64,000 bases of DNA, taken from Sphaerolaimus hirsutus. Taxonomy: Eukaryota > Nematoda > Chromadorea > Monhysterida > Sphaerolaimidae. Under the pieces are notes generated by a model that had not been told where the DNA came from, made no database searches, and saw only the letters and a program-made list of their open reading frames with translations. Shown here piece after piece: positions 29,770-41,171 of this stretch. Positions within the stretch are counted from its first letter, which is position 1. The number at the start of each line of letters is the position of its first letter. A program made the translations under genes and the position numbers. The DNA is taken from contig CAXIWS010000855.1 in NCBI GenBank assembly GCA_964036195.1, positions 1-64,000 on the forward strand, given 5' to 3'.

Positions 29770-31090
29770 TGTGATGAAGCCACCGAAGTCAGCGTCTTCT
29801 ACCACCGAATCCGGCTGCTTCAAGACCGTAGTGAGAAACGGCCTTTAGAGTGGTTGATTTCCCGTTGTAGCCGAACGTCCACTTGTCGACAGCCAAGTTG
29901 AGTTTATTTCGTGGTTGCGTGTTGAAAGGGGTTCGAAATTGTTTCAGGTACTTTATTTGATCAGATACAGCCAAATATATAAAGCGTAAAGCCTAGCGAG
30001 CTTCCTAGTCGAAGTTTCTATCGCTAGCTTATTTTCGTTCAGAAGCTTGGGGTCCGCAGACTGAAGTAAAAACTTCCAAAGTAGCTAAGACACGGAAAAT
30101 AATGTATAAAACATAGCTACAGTAAATTCCTAAATTCAAATGCACAAATAAGTCACAAATGCAACAAATAAACACATCTAGCCGAAACAGTTGCCTCATA
30201 CTGCGCGTGCATACATTCAAACAATTATGGTAAAGAAATACCAGGTACAAATTGGGCTAATGGAAAAACTATTAATCTTGAGAGGCGCGAAGTCGGCAAA
30301 CTCGGCCGATTTACTAATTTGCTTCAATTTGTCAGAAAACATTGACGCACATTGGAACTAATATAATAGGGTTCGAAACTGTAAATAGTAGTGCAAATGT
30401 TCCTAATGACGTAAATAGAGCAAGGTATATTCAATATAATAATAACAATCACTTCCTGGAAACGTATATTTCATAATGGACAAATTGGGACTTACTTAAG
30501 TAAATGGGTATAATAATTGAGCAGGGTTTGTAATATATTCTTTGGTATAATTTGAGTAGGGTATTTACCATAATGACAAAGTAAATATAATATAACTTGT
30601 GAGCAGGGTTATAATAATTATGCCTACGCGAAGGGCTTCATAAATACGTACAGTAAATGCTAGTTGCACACAGGGCACTATTTCTCTATTAGGACGCTGG
30701 CCTAAGTACATACGTAGTACATAAATATTTACAAGTTTTGACTTTCCCAAATTGCAAGTAAACCATGTAAATGTATATATAATAATGGTCAGAAAATTAC
30801 GGCGAGTTGAATGAGCCTAATTTCATATTAATACACCTAATAATAACTTATTTGACTTTTTAACCTAAATATTTCACATAAACATATCGATTACTCATAA
30901 AACACTTTCCTAATTAAATATTCTCCATGGATAAATAATATAGTGCAGGAAATATAATTTGATATTTTGCGTGGTAAAGAAATATAGTGCATGAAAAGTA
31001 AAATAGTGCAAATAAGTAAATGTGCGAATATGAGCCTAATTATCAATTCTCTGTATTTCTTTATCCATCCATTTTGCCACGGTCAGCACA
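29770..31090 (-). repeat. BEL LTR shared by the full element and a truncated copy
   Basis: Near-identical to 18476-19796 (offset 11294). It serves as the 5' LTR of the full element on its low-coordinate side and as the 3' LTR of the truncated copy at 31091-31813 on its high-coordinate side. Confidence 0.85.
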
Positions 31091-31813
31091 CTCCGGGCGG
31101 AAGAGTTGCTGCACCCCGTTGTTGCAGCAACGTCACATGTTGGTGGTGGTGGGCGCCAACGTGATGAGTGGCGTTTCCACAGTCGCCTCGGTGGTGAACG
31201 TGGTCGTGCGCGAAGTCGTGGGCGTGCGTGAAGTCACAGGTCCGGTTGCTGGTGATGCCAACGCCGACCTAGCCTGATGATGAAGCAGGTAGTTGCCCGT
31301 ATCGCTTCCTGCGCGTTCGCGTGCGGTGAATTTGCGGATATCAGGCATGTGAACACTGTCTCTGTTCCTGGCTCTGACTTGTCCTTCATCAGCTGAACTT
31401 TCATCTGGCTGAACGTATGCTGATAGTGACTTTGCCATTCTGTCCTCTGTTTCTGCTCTCCTGGCAAATCTGACGGACTGTGTTGAGTTGGATCTGGCTC
31501 TCCTCTTGATTGCTGGTCTCAACTCTGTCTTGCGTACTTTCCTCTGTGGATAATTGGTCTCTTTCTGAGTTGATTTCTTGATAGTATATCTGATGGCTCT
31601 GAAGCATAGCCATATGCATTTGAACGGGCACACTATGCATTTCCATATGCATGTGTATACGCATGGTGGAATTACTGGCTTCCCTGTGGCAATTCTCCAA
31701 TTGTACCACAGGTATCCTGCAGCTACAATTCCAGCTATCAGGATTGTGATTCCCAGCAGCATTGCGATTGTGTTGATGATCACTTGAAAGGGTCCTTTTA
31801 GCATTCCTCCCAA
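31091..31813 (-). pseudogene. Truncated BEL copy: 3' end of the Env-like ORF
   Basis: Its sequence matches 19797-20519 base for base as far as I can see. The frame encodes the last 226 codons of the Env-like protein (membrane span, Cys-rich segment, basic tail, stop at 31133). At 31813 it breaks abruptly into satellite sequence, so everything upstream in the element is missing. The arrangement (truncated internal region, LTR, full internal region, LTR) is a tandem LTR-sharing dimer that lost most of one unit. Confidence 0.9.
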
Positions 31814-32090
31814 GTGATAAATGTCATGTCAAATGTCAAGTAATATGTCAAGTAACAATTTTCAGGTGATACCTGTCAGGTTGTTTATGTCAAGTGAAAA
31901 CTATCAGGTGAAAAAATGGCAAGCAGTTCATGTCAAGTCATAAATATCAAGTGATGCCATTTAGTCATAAATGTCAAGTGGTTTATGTCACATTATTGTC
32001 AAGTGGGTAATTTCACATCATAAATGTCAAGTGATAACTTTCAGCTTCTAAATGTCATGTTGAAAATCTTTTGAATCTTAGTATTTGGCT
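31814..32090. repeat. Satellite block, displaced copy of 9838-10090
   Basis: AAGTGATAAATGTCATGTCA onward matches 9838-10090 with very few substitutions and continues into the same unique spacer and hairpin element. Confidence 0.85.
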
Positions 32091-32191
32091 TCTTCTTGAC
32101 TATAGATTGTATTGCTCAGTGCCACATTTGACATTTGCTTGATTTGCAATAACTTATAAAATTTGGGACTGTGGCCCTCAAAAAGAAGTAT

Positions 32192-32687
32192 ATCCCATAA
32201 AAAATGGCTAAAGCCAACAAAAAGTGGACGCTGCACCTAAACATGTGTATGCTTTTGAATGCACAAAAATAATATATCATATACCATGCCATTTTCTTAT
32301 CGAGCTATCAAAAGATGTATATCAAGGGAAATGTATACAAATGCTAATAATATAGGCTATCAACACAGCAAACTGCATCACAAGAAACAATTTCACCAAA
32401 CTTTTGCATGGCAGCGTGAGCTTTTTGTATGTTTAATGATTGCAGCACTTTGACACAGCTCACACTGCCATGCAAAAGTTTGGTGAAATTGTTTCTTGTG
32501 ATGCAGTTTGCTGTGTTGATAGCCTATATTATTAGCATTTGTATACATTTCCCTTGATATACATCTTTTGATAGCTCGATAAGAAAATGGCATGGTATAT
32601 GATATATTACTTTTGTGCATTAAAAAGCATACACATGTTTAGGTGCAGCGTCCACTTTTTGTTGGCTTTAGCCATTTTTTATGGGAT
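32192..32687. mobile_element. 496-bp hairpin element, copy 2
   Basis: Near-identical to 10218-10713, including loop and spacer, and in the same order after the satellite. Few differences are visible (for example CACAAAAATAAT against CACAAAAGTAAT). Its right flank (GTAAACTTAAG) differs from copy 1, so the duplicated module ends at the hairpin. Confidence 0.85.
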
Positions 32688-32874
32688 GTAAACTTAAGTG
32701 ACGTTGAATGTCATAGAAATTATCAAAGTTCATTAATAAAATACCTATGTTGTTGTTTTTATTAACATTTTACATGACATTTGTCACTTGACTTCGCACT
32801 TTTCAGTTTGCTGGGCTCCAGTTCCGCAAGATGCAAATTGTAGATGAAAAAGCTTGTAATTTTTTAAGCAAAGT

Positions 32875-33010
32875 AATTCGACAAATGGCAAGTCAAGAGT
32901 GAAGTAAAAAGTTGAGAGACAAATGACAAATAACAACAATTATATATTTTTCACTTACCATTTGTCTCTTAACTTTTCACTTCACTCTTAACTTGCCATT
33001 TTTGTCAAAA
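32875..33010. repeat. Foldback repeat AATGGCAAGTCAAGAGTGAAG
   Basis: GCAAGTCAAGAGTGAAG...GACAAATG pairs with CATTTGTC...CTTCACTCTTAACTTGC around an AT-rich loop. A CTCCAGTTCCGCAAGATGC flank resembles GCGGAACTGG sequences at 150-175 and 63850, suggesting a larger foldback family. Confidence 0.6.
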
Positions 33011-33224
33011 TATTTTGCTTTTAACTTAAGTGTATTTTGCCACTATTTTTGTTTCCTATATCCACTTGCGGAACGAGTACCAAAGAGCGTTTGAAAAACA
33101 GTTTTTGAGAAAGTGTCATATCGCATCATCAATATTACGCTATGACGTTGGCTCGGCGCCAACTTTATTTTCCATCACTGGTATGTTAGCATCGCTAATC
33201 AAATGATTTCTCGACCTTAAACAG
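33011..33224. other. Putative PGM2 intron or upstream sequence
   Basis: Ends in CTTAAACAG, the acceptor of the first visible PGM2 exon. I could not find the exon that should encode the preceding part of the protein here or further upstream. Confidence 0.4.
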
Positions 33225-35786
33225 GCTTCATGGTGGGCGAAAGTTTGGATAAAGATGGGGTTCTAGCGGCGGCAATTTTTGCCGATTTCTGCGCTCAACT
33301 TTATGCGCAGGGCTCCAGTTTGACGAAACAGCTTTACAAAATCTACCACACGTTGGTTGGGCGAAATTTGAGATGGAACTTTTCGGTTTAGAAACTTTAA
33401 CCTTTTACTCGCCATTTCACTTTGCACCTATAAATTTGTTTTTTTTTGCACTTGCGGCATTGACACTTGCTACCACTAACGTTCTGAATCCATTTTAACA
33501 TCTTTCATTTTAACATTTTAACATCTTGACCATTATTGTGATTTTGACGCCACCGCCCGCTTGGCATCTGGCACTGGATAGATGCTATGCGGATCTAGAT
33601 GCCAAGCGGGGGCAAATCCATGCTATCCGGGTCCAGATGCTACGCGCTTTACACGCTATTTAGGCCCTCGCCGATTTTCACACCCTTAAACAGATCACAT
33701 ATTTACATCTTCAGATACGGGTACCACGTTACGCGGAGTTCATATTTCGGAGTTTACAGCAGCGAGCAGGCGAAACGCGTGTGTGATAGGATACGGTATG
33801 GAGAGTGTGAACCGGAGAAAGTTGGAGTTGAACATTTGAAGGTCGGTTTTTAGGACATTTAAAATAGGTAGAACAAAATGGATAAAAGAATTAATTTGTG
33901 TAGTATTTGTAAATGATTCTGTAATGTTTGTTTTGTTATGTAAAATTTCAGACGTTTGGAAAACGTCGCGTACAATGTCAAATGTCCTGTAAAACGTAAT
34001 GTCAAATGTCTCTATATTCTCTATAGCTAAGATAGAGCCGCTGCGCATGTAAACCCGGTGCACATGTAAACCCCGATGATCGGGGGGCTAGGGACATATC
34101 TTGGACTAGAGGATAGAGTATCTTGGACTTGAAAACGTACAAATAGGCGTTTTTAGCGATAGATATTTAGATAGCTGTGCGGGATGAATTGAAGAGTTTC
34201 ATTCCAAAAATGCATAAGCGCCAAATCCAGAAAAATCGAGTTAAGCGTGGATTTGACTAACTTACACGTACATTTTTTCACATTTTAGCAAAAAAATAGG
34301 GTTATAGTCCATTTCGTGCCCGAGATACAGTGGTACCGTTTTTCAGAAAAATCACAATTTTCACATTGAAAGTGCACATATCCATCTCAGATCCCCTATG
34401 AAAAACAGAACTTTCATTTCAAAAGTGCACATATCCATCTCGGACCACCGGAGTTTCATTTCATAAGTGCACATATCCAAAAAATAGTTTCATTTCCAAA
34501 AGTGCACGCGTGCTCCGGATCGCTCGCGAAGAGCCGGCCGGATTTCCCCGACAAAAAAAAGGTTTATTTCCAAAAGTGCATACGTGAATTTCCAAATCTA
34601 TTTTGCACTATATATCGTAAATGTGTGTATATATAGATCTGAAAATTCAGGTCGAGGTACTTTTCGACATGAGCTTTTTAATGGCAGACTCAGTTTTCTC
34701 CACGATGCATAGTTTAGAATTTATTTTACTTTGAATTTTCAAATATTCAGATTTACTCCCTATTTTGGATGTTTTCCAAAATATGACAAAAAACTCCCAA
34801 AATATTTGCCAGCCGACAAAATTTGTGGAATAGAAAAATGTAGACAAATGTTCAAGGTATCTGAAAAGTGTGGGGCAAGACTGTCGCCCAAACATGGCGC
34901 TGTCGGGCCACTGCCAAACTTCAAAACGCGATTTTGAAAAATCAAAAAATGTGGATTTGTGCACATTTGGAATGAAACCTTTCAATTGAGATGCATCTAC
35001 TGAATCATAGATTGACAACTAGAGCATTGGGGGTGCGAATGTACGTAACCCCCCCCCCCCCCGCCCAGCTCACTGTCACTAGCCCCCCTCACTAGTTTAA
35101 CCCTTGCCCCCACAGTACCCCACGAAAATTGGCAATTTGCCCATCATGCGCACCGTGGACCTCACCCTCGGCGTGGACTCGGCCGCGCTCGACAAAAAAC
35201 CCACTTTGCCAGTGAGCGCTAAAACGCAAATGATCACATTCCATTTGGAGGGCGGCAGTTGGTGCACGATTAGGGCATCTGGCACTGAGCCAAAATTGAA
35301 GTATTACGTGGAGTTGAGGACTGATAAAGGATTGGAAGAGGGGTGGGTAGGGGGGACTTTTAATTGTTGGCATAATACTGCTTTTATGTATGCAGCAGTA
35401 TTATGCTTTTTTCTGCTTATTCTATGCTTACTTTTATACTTATTTTCCTGAATATTCTGACGAAAAAATAACACCTCCCCCCGAATAACTCCCCCTCAAA
35501 TTTTTATGACGAAAAATAATTCCCCTGGGACCAATTCGAGTATTCACGCTATTGTTTACACAATAATGATGCGTAGTGTGAGCTTTGAATTGGGATCACA
35601 TCCAGTAGACATTTGCTGTGTGGTTAACTAGTCAGTGTAGAGCTGACGCATTTTTTCAACAATTTTAATCAATATTTTTTCAGAGAACTGGACCGTGTCA
35701 ATTCGGAACTCGACGAATTTGAACGTGCGATTGTGAATGAATTGATAAAACCGAAAGAAAATGGCCTCAAGTTGCGGTCAGGCTGA
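33225..35786 (+). CDS. PGM2-like phosphoglucomutase/phosphopentomutase, 3' exons
   Basis: Four exons join in perfect phase: 33225-33351, 33715-33841, 35116-35342 and 35684-35786 (TGA). Introns run GT...CAG. The product begins FMVGESLDKDGVLAAAIFAD, continues YGYHVTRSSYFGVYSSEQ and GNLPIMRTVDLTLGVD, carries the phosphate-binding loop IRASGTEPKLKYYVE, and ends LIKPKENGLKLRSG. This is the C-terminal third (end of domain 3 and domain 4) of the alpha-D-phosphohexomutase family, PGM2 subtype, a cytosolic enzyme interconverting glucose-1-P and glucose-6-P and acting on pentose phosphates. The catalytic serine, metal loop and sugar loop lie in upstream exons not found in the window. Intron 33842-35115 holds a 0.8-kb repeat element. 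The first visible codon is completed by the previous exon (one base missing). Confidence 0.88.
33540..33660. repeat. Short inverted repeat GCCAAGCGGG in the first visible PGM2 intron
   Basis: CCGCTTGGCATCTGG and GATGCCAAGCGGGGG face each other with several GATGCTA motifs between. Probably a small MITE. Confidence 0.5.
34192..34984. mobile_element. 0.8-kb repeat element GAGTTTCATTCCAAAA, copy in PGM2 intron
   Basis: Starts GAGTTTCATTCCAAAAATGC and ends TGCACATTTGGAATGAAACC, so it has inverted ends. Inside there are tandem AAGTGCACATATCCATCTCG and GTTTCATTTCCAAAAGTGCA motifs. A diverged full copy lies at 36331-37123. Non-coding; superfamily unknown. Confidence 0.75.
35040..35100. repeat. Poly-C run and pyrimidine tract before a PGM2 exon
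   Basis: A C run of about 17 bases, then CCCAGCTCACTGTCACTAGC, leads to the acceptor CCCCCACAG at 35107-35115. It probably derives from a CCCCCC-rich MITE and now supplies the polypyrimidine tract. Confidence 0.5.
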
Positions 35787-35814
35787 TCCAAATTCCGTTT
35801 TCTATTAGGCGTGG

Positions 35815-36050
35815 TTACGATGGCCAAAAAAGATTTTTGGACTTTTCGAATTTTGGACTTTTTTGGACTTTTCGAATTTTTGAGCACGCGGTGCAAAAAA
35901 ATACATAAAAACCGATTTTTTTTCAAACCGAAAATTCAAAACTAAATTCGAATATTTGAAAACTACTTTGGGAAAAAATTCTAGGAAAGTCATTTTAGGA
36001 AAAATACTTAAATATTTAAATACTTTTTGAGAGGGTTTGCCATCGTTAGG
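35815..36050. repeat. Foldback element GTTACGATGGC downstream of PGM2
   Basis: GGTTACGATGGCCAAAAAAG (left) pairs with TTTGCCATCGTTAGGTTAC (right). The interior is rich in TTCGAATTTT. It is related to 4030-5280. It lies 30 bases after the PGM2 stop, so it may contain the gene's polyadenylation region. Confidence 0.6.
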
Positions 36051-36330
36051 TTACATAAATGTTTTAAACTTAATAGGTTTTAAAAAAAGGTTTTTTTAAT
36101 GTCGTTCTAGTTAGCACTCGATTTCGTGATGTGATAAACTGTCCATTCTCACGCTGCAACGGTTACGTTTTGCCGTCTCACTGCAGTTGGATTTTCTCTT
36201 CGTTTTTTTTTTATTAAAAATTTTCACTGGTGATAAAAATGTTTACTGAGCGAACAAAATTTTGTTTATATTAGTAAGATTAAAATGTCGTTTTTAAACA
36301 GTAAAGATGCTGATGTAAGGGATCAATGTG

Positions 36331-37123
36331 GGAGTTCCATTCTAAAAGTTCACAAGCGCCAAATCCAGAAAAATCGAGTTAAGCATGGATTTGACCTCCA
36401 CGTATAGTTTTTCACATTTTAGAAATAAATCAGCGTTATAGTCCATTTCGTTCCCGAGATACAGTGGTACCGTTTTTCAGAAAAATCACAATTTTCACAT
36501 AGAAAGTGCACATATCCATCTCAGATCCCCTATGAAAAACTGGACTTTCCTTTCGTAAGTGCACATATCCATCTCGGACCACCGGAGTTTCATTTCATAA
36601 GTGCACATATCCAAAAAAAAATAGTTTCATTTACAAAAATGCACGCATGCTTCGGCGCGGCCGTGAAGAGCTGGCCGGAATTCCCATACAAAAAAAAGTT
36701 TCATTTCCAAAAATGCATAGGTACGTGAATTTCCAAATTTATTTTGCACTATAAATCAAATATGCGTGCATATATTGATCTGAAAATTTAGGTAGAGGTA
36801 CTTTTAGACACGGGCTTTGCAGTGGTGTAATTCGTTTTTGCCTACGATGCACCGTTAAGAAGTTTTTTAACAGTTATTTCAAATGTTCAGATTTGTTCCC
36901 AATTTTTGGTGACTTACAAAATCTCACATAACTCCCTAAATATTTCCCGGCCAACAAAATTTGTGATTACAAAAATTGTAGAGAAATGTCGGATCTATCT
37001 GAAAAGTGCGGGGCAAGTGTCGTCCCCCGAACATAGCGCCGTCGGGCCAGCGTCAAACTTTAAAATGCGATTTTGAAAAATCGAAAAACTTGGATATATG
37101 CATTTTTAGAATGAAACTCCCCA
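36331..37123. mobile_element. 0.8-kb repeat element GAGTTCCATTCTAAAA, second copy
   Basis: Parallels 34192-34984 over its whole length (CGCCAAATCCAGAAAAATCG, GAGATACAGTGGTACCGTTT, AAGTGCACATATCCATCTCG) with moderate divergence. Ends TTTTTAGAATGAAACTCC. Confidence 0.75.
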
Positions 37124-37254
37124 ATTGTTGCACACGGTATGCAATTTAAAATATTCAAACTAAAAAACGCCTTTCCATTCAAGAGAATAGAAAAACGTTC
37201 ACACCAAACATCGCAAATTGCACTTCAGTATGTTATCGCAACGGGCCCTGCTTA

Positions 37255-37685
37255 ACCGACATCTAAACCCATTCCACATCTAAACTGGGACACGGAACAT
37301 GTTGACCCGGAAAACATATAATTATACCCGGCGTGCAGAGAATAGTCAGAACTAATAATAATAATAATAACAAATAGTCAATAAAATACCTGACCTAATG
37401 ATTTGGAGGGTGAAAATCTATAAGAAGTACAAACATTTGCGATTTTTGGTGCAAATTAGAGTAAAATTGCTCAAAAGCGCTCCAGATAGCTAGATAGCTA
37501 GGCAATTCGCGGGGGGGGGGGGGTTTAGGGGAAAATAGCCAAAAAAATTAGCCCCAGGGAAAGATAGAGCACTGGGCGGTTTGGGGTGGGGTTACCCGCC
37601 CCCCCCCCCCCCGTTGACACGGATGACACAAAATTAAATGTGCGGTCGGTCTAGATGTGGAATGGGTTTAGATGTCGGATGGCAC
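37255..37685. repeat. Inverted repeat GACATCTAAACCCATTCCAC
   Basis: GACATCTAAACCCATTCCAC near 37259 and GTGGAATGGGTTTAGATGTC near 37660 are exact complements. Between them lie poly-G (about 37508-37526) and poly-C (about 37602-37613) runs facing each other, so the whole is a foldback element. No ORF of note. Confidence 0.65.
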
Positions 37686-38430
37686 AGGTTTCTTATGTTT
37701 TCAGTATTCATACCATCTCGCTGGACCCGACAAACTACCCCCGACATTCATGAAGTAAACATTTGTGATGCTGGCTGAGGGTTGCTGGTTCATTGGCTGC
37801 GTAGTTGTTAAAACATTTACTTTTACTCGATAAATACGTATACTCGAGTACAGAGTAAACACATTTACATTTCCTCCAATAAAGTTGCTGTACTCGCTTT
37901 TACATGTACTTTTTGAAAGTATTCGAGTACAGAAAACGTATAGTGATTTATATCGACTTTTTGAAGGTATAGAAAGGGAAAAACTGTCATGCTCACGTTT
38001 GAGTCACCCTCACTGTAAAGTTTGAAAAACTCGTTCTTTATACAATTTTGACTGTGTACAGTGTCAATTATGTGGACAGTGACGTTGTTGATTTGATGAA
38101 AAATATAATACGACACTCTCTATTAATGCGACATCTCCAATAGTACGACACCTAAAAATGTGCTGAAAATAATAATACGACTGTCGTATTATTAGAGAAT
38201 TTACGGTAAGTAAAAGTAAAAAAATTTACTTTACGTTTTCTGTACACAGGGGGTGAGTAAAAATAAATACTTTACTTTATGTATACTGTGAAAGTTATTA
38301 ACGTGTGAAAGTTTAGTTTACTCGGCGGCAGACATGATACTCTACAAATATATATGATTTATGTCTTCGGCTGCCTAAACAAACACCTAAATGTGTACGG
38401 CAGTGCATTCACTGCTAACTAGCAAACGTA
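37686..38430. other. Repeat debris, possible orphan terminal exon at 37710-37760
   Basis: After TTATGTTTTCAG at about 37695-37706, a short open frame ends in TAA within about 55 bases; I cannot assign it. 37850-38300 contains GTAAACGTA/ACTCGAGTACAG motifs of the CAGAGTTG hAT-like family. 38109-38208 is a small TA-bounded TACGAC...TTTACGGTA MITE of about 100 bases. 38320-38430 is a TATACTCGG-family fragment. Confidence 0.4.
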
Positions 38431-40346
38431 TTAGTGATAGGAAAAACACCAAATAATGGTGTTAGCTGCGCCTATTGAAATGGAATTGAGCGCACACCTA
38501 ACTATTGCGCAAGTGGTTGACGTTGATGTTGTGTGATGGGGCACAATATAAAATTCAGCAAAATATTGTGGAGCTTTCCAATCACTAGGTAAAAAGGGAT
38601 GCCAGTCCTGACCGAAACGGTTTAAGCCGTTTGGCGCACTACAGTAAGCCTGTTGGCTCAGTGCCAAGAAGGTTGGCTTGTCTGGACATTTGAAAATTAA
38701 AATTTGAGGTTTCAAATTTGAAAATAGCTTGCATTTTCACCTGTCAGCTGTCAAGGAAAAGCCTAGATAAGATCTAAGCTAAAATGATTGACAGCGCTGA
38801 CTTCAAAGGTAAAAGCTGGAACCTGAAGGATGATTGATAGCTTTTTTGGTGCACTACAGTAAACTGGGTTGGCGCTGTGCCAAAAAGTTGCCTTGTCTAG
38901 ACATTTGAAGCAAAAACCTAGATAATATCTAAAAACTGAAGCAAAAAGGCCAAGATAAAGATCGAAAGCTGACAATCATATTGTATGACTGACAGAATAG
39001 TGAACACATGTTACAAAATATTAAGCATTTGTTGACAAATGAGTGCAAATGTTGTTATGCAACAGTGCAAACAGTCCCCCACAGAGGTGGGGAAATAGCT
39101 TTTGCAAAAGCTATAGAGTCATGACAGAGAATGTACCCAGTTTTGTATTGATGCAAAGGTTACCAAATATGGTAAAACTTTGGTCGTACACTAGGGTGTG
39201 TCTGTATTACACAAATGCCTAGAAAACGGTTTTTGGAAATGCAACCTTTTTGCTTGGTAAAGTCAATGTGACTTTCATTGAAAATACTCTGTTTCTGTGC
39301 TGAACCTATTTTGCTCTGTGCTATTTTTGGCTCTGTGCCAATTTAAATTTTCCTAGGTCACTGGACCTAAAGGGCCACTGGGCCGGTGTAGCTGCGGAAG
39401 GCTGCTAAGCCTATTCGTGGCCGGGAGCTTGAGAAAAGCTCTCACAGTCTGCTTGCAGTGATAAGTGATCCCTGCAGTTCACATTTTATTCATTTTATTC
39501 ACTTCTATTTGCTTACTTCGCTACTTATTTACCCTATTTATTGCTAATTGAAACTTATCTACTATTTTTGCCACAATTTATTCCCCATTTTGCTAACCTA
39601 CCATTTTTTCTGCCTAAGTTAGGTAGATATTTATTTTACACCCCTAGTTCTACTTTTTTACTAGAAACATTTGCTAGTTTCTAGGTTTTTCACAACTGTC
39701 TACTATTTATCATTTTTTCCCTTATTTACACTTAATAAAGTGCATCTAAACTACCGATCTAAAATACATTTTTTGCTTGCACTCATGTGCCTAGGTTTGA
39801 GCGTAACATTCAGAGACATTTGCATTTGCGGGACGGCAATTTCCATCTGTATTCAACTCTTCATTCTGTATAATTGGCTGGCTTCCAGGTATTGGAATTT
39901 TCTACATTGTCCCACCGCGCCTTTTTAATAGGAACCGTGCAGCGTAAATTACCGATTTAGGAACTGATTTTCCACCAAATTTTTACAGTAAAAAGTGTTA
40001 AATTAGGAGCATTTAATTAAGTATTTTAATCAACTAACTGTGCAAGGCAATCTCCTTGCTGGCGAGCGCACCCACCTAACCAAATTTTCCCACCTATTTA
40101 CATTTCAATTAGAGCACCTGTCACCGTGTAATTACAAAGTCCAATAGTGACTGCCCGACACTTTACAGCGTAAATAGCCTAGCTGCGTACACGGTGACCC
40201 ACGTTTGTGCACTGGCATAAACGAACGGGAAAAAACTGGCCGGAATTCCTCTGCTACCACAAACTGATAACCTTTTAGAATACTTTTGTTTAAAAACTTC
40301 TTTTAACACCACTAGCAAAGGTTCCGGACACTTTACCCGTTACATT
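38431..40346. other. Unassigned 1.9-kb stretch
   Basis: No protein domain recognised. There are repeated motifs GTGCACTACAGTAA, GTTGGC(T/G)CTGTGCCAA and AAGTTGCCTTGTCTAGACATTT at about 38620-38700 and 38850-38910, which look like an internal duplication. 39360-39480 is GC-richer and can form small hairpins (GCTGCGGAAGGCTGCTAAGC). It may be a decayed LTR or retroelement end. No tRNA or 5S rRNA box sequences were seen. Confidence 0.35.
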
Positions 40347-40485
40347 GTGCAGAAGACAACGCTGGTGTTTGATTACAGCGATAGCCTCAAATGGTGTCAT
40401 CACTATGGCGCCATTCCAACACTAGCTGCGCGACAAAATTGTGTCGCGCAAAAGCTGCGCGACACAATTTTGTTGTGCGTTGGAA
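40347..40485. repeat. Short palindrome GCTGCGCGACACAATTTTGT
   Basis: ACTAGCTGCGCGACAAAATTGTGTCGCGC and the following AAAGCTGCGCGACACAATTT overlap as an imperfect palindrome at 40430-40485. A short ORF reading across it (from 40347) has no recognisable domain. Confidence 0.4.
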
Positions 40486-40552
40486 ATTCCCGTGAGCCTC
40501 AGCTGTATTCATTCAGTCATTTCCAAGAAAAAAATCATTCATGACTAAGGGC

Positions 40553-40985
40553 AGTGCGTTGCCGCAGCAGTGACGAAAATGGTGGCGGTGACGCAGTGAT
40601 TGTCACCGCCTAGATTCCGGGTGTCACCGCGACAAAATGGCGTGTCATCGCGGTGACAATCACTGCCATATAAATTGATTGAAAGTATAAAGCATAAAAA
40701 ATTGCCCAAAAAAGTTAAAAGCAGCTAAAAATAGGTCAAAATAGGAAAAAAGGTATATAAGCATGTATATGTATAGCTGAAAATAGTGATTTTGAATGTG
40801 AAAATTGGCAAAATGGAGCAAAAATAAAAAAATTTGAGTGAAACTTGTGGAAAAATCACTCAAAATACCTGCAGTAATTAAGTTATTATAAATAGGTGTC
40901 ACCGCCTCTTAAATAGCTGTCACTCACTGTCAACGCCAGAAATTGTGGCCATTTTTTGTCTATGTGCCGCAGCACAAGGTTCAAT
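40553..40985. mobile_element. GTCACCGC-family non-autonomous element
   Basis: Starts GGCAGTGCGTTGCCGCAGCA with GGTGGCGGTGACGCAGTGAT, and ends TAGGTGTCACCGCCTCTTAA...CTGTCACTCACTGTCAACG followed by TTTTTGTCTATGTGCC. The outer right segment matches the flank at 2095-2150. The duplicate is at 43516-43948. AT-rich ORFs inside are not genes. Confidence 0.6.
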
Positions 40986-41171
40986 AGTTTAGATAGGATC
41001 GCTGTAGACAAGGAGTGGGGGCTGCGTGTTTTTTATTGCTTTCAGTCCGCTTTATAGAATTTATGTATTAGAATTTTCTCGCCTATAATACATACCACAT
41101 TTTACATGTTACATCACAGGCTCACTTCTGCTACTCATTTACTCAACACATGATCACCGATCCATCTCAGG

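Larger units (their letters stand above)
18476..31090 (-). mobile_element. BEL/Pao LTR retrotransposon with envelope-like gene
   Basis: Read on the minus strand: 5' LTR (31090-29770), primer-binding site, long leader, Gag-protease ORF (28541-26181), in-frame TAA, RT-RNaseH-integrase-Env ORF (26180-19839), 3' LTR (19796-18476). The Pao order (protease, RT, RNase H, integrase, DUF5641-like tail) and three CCHC knuckles identify the family. The two LTRs differ at only a handful of positions (for example near 18506 and 29800), so the insertion is young. Total length is 12.6 kb. Confidence 0.92.

Noticed and set aside
39360-39480. Possible structural RNA (small hairpins, GC-richer)
   Set aside because: No tRNA A/B boxes, 5S or snRNA signatures; cannot be supported.
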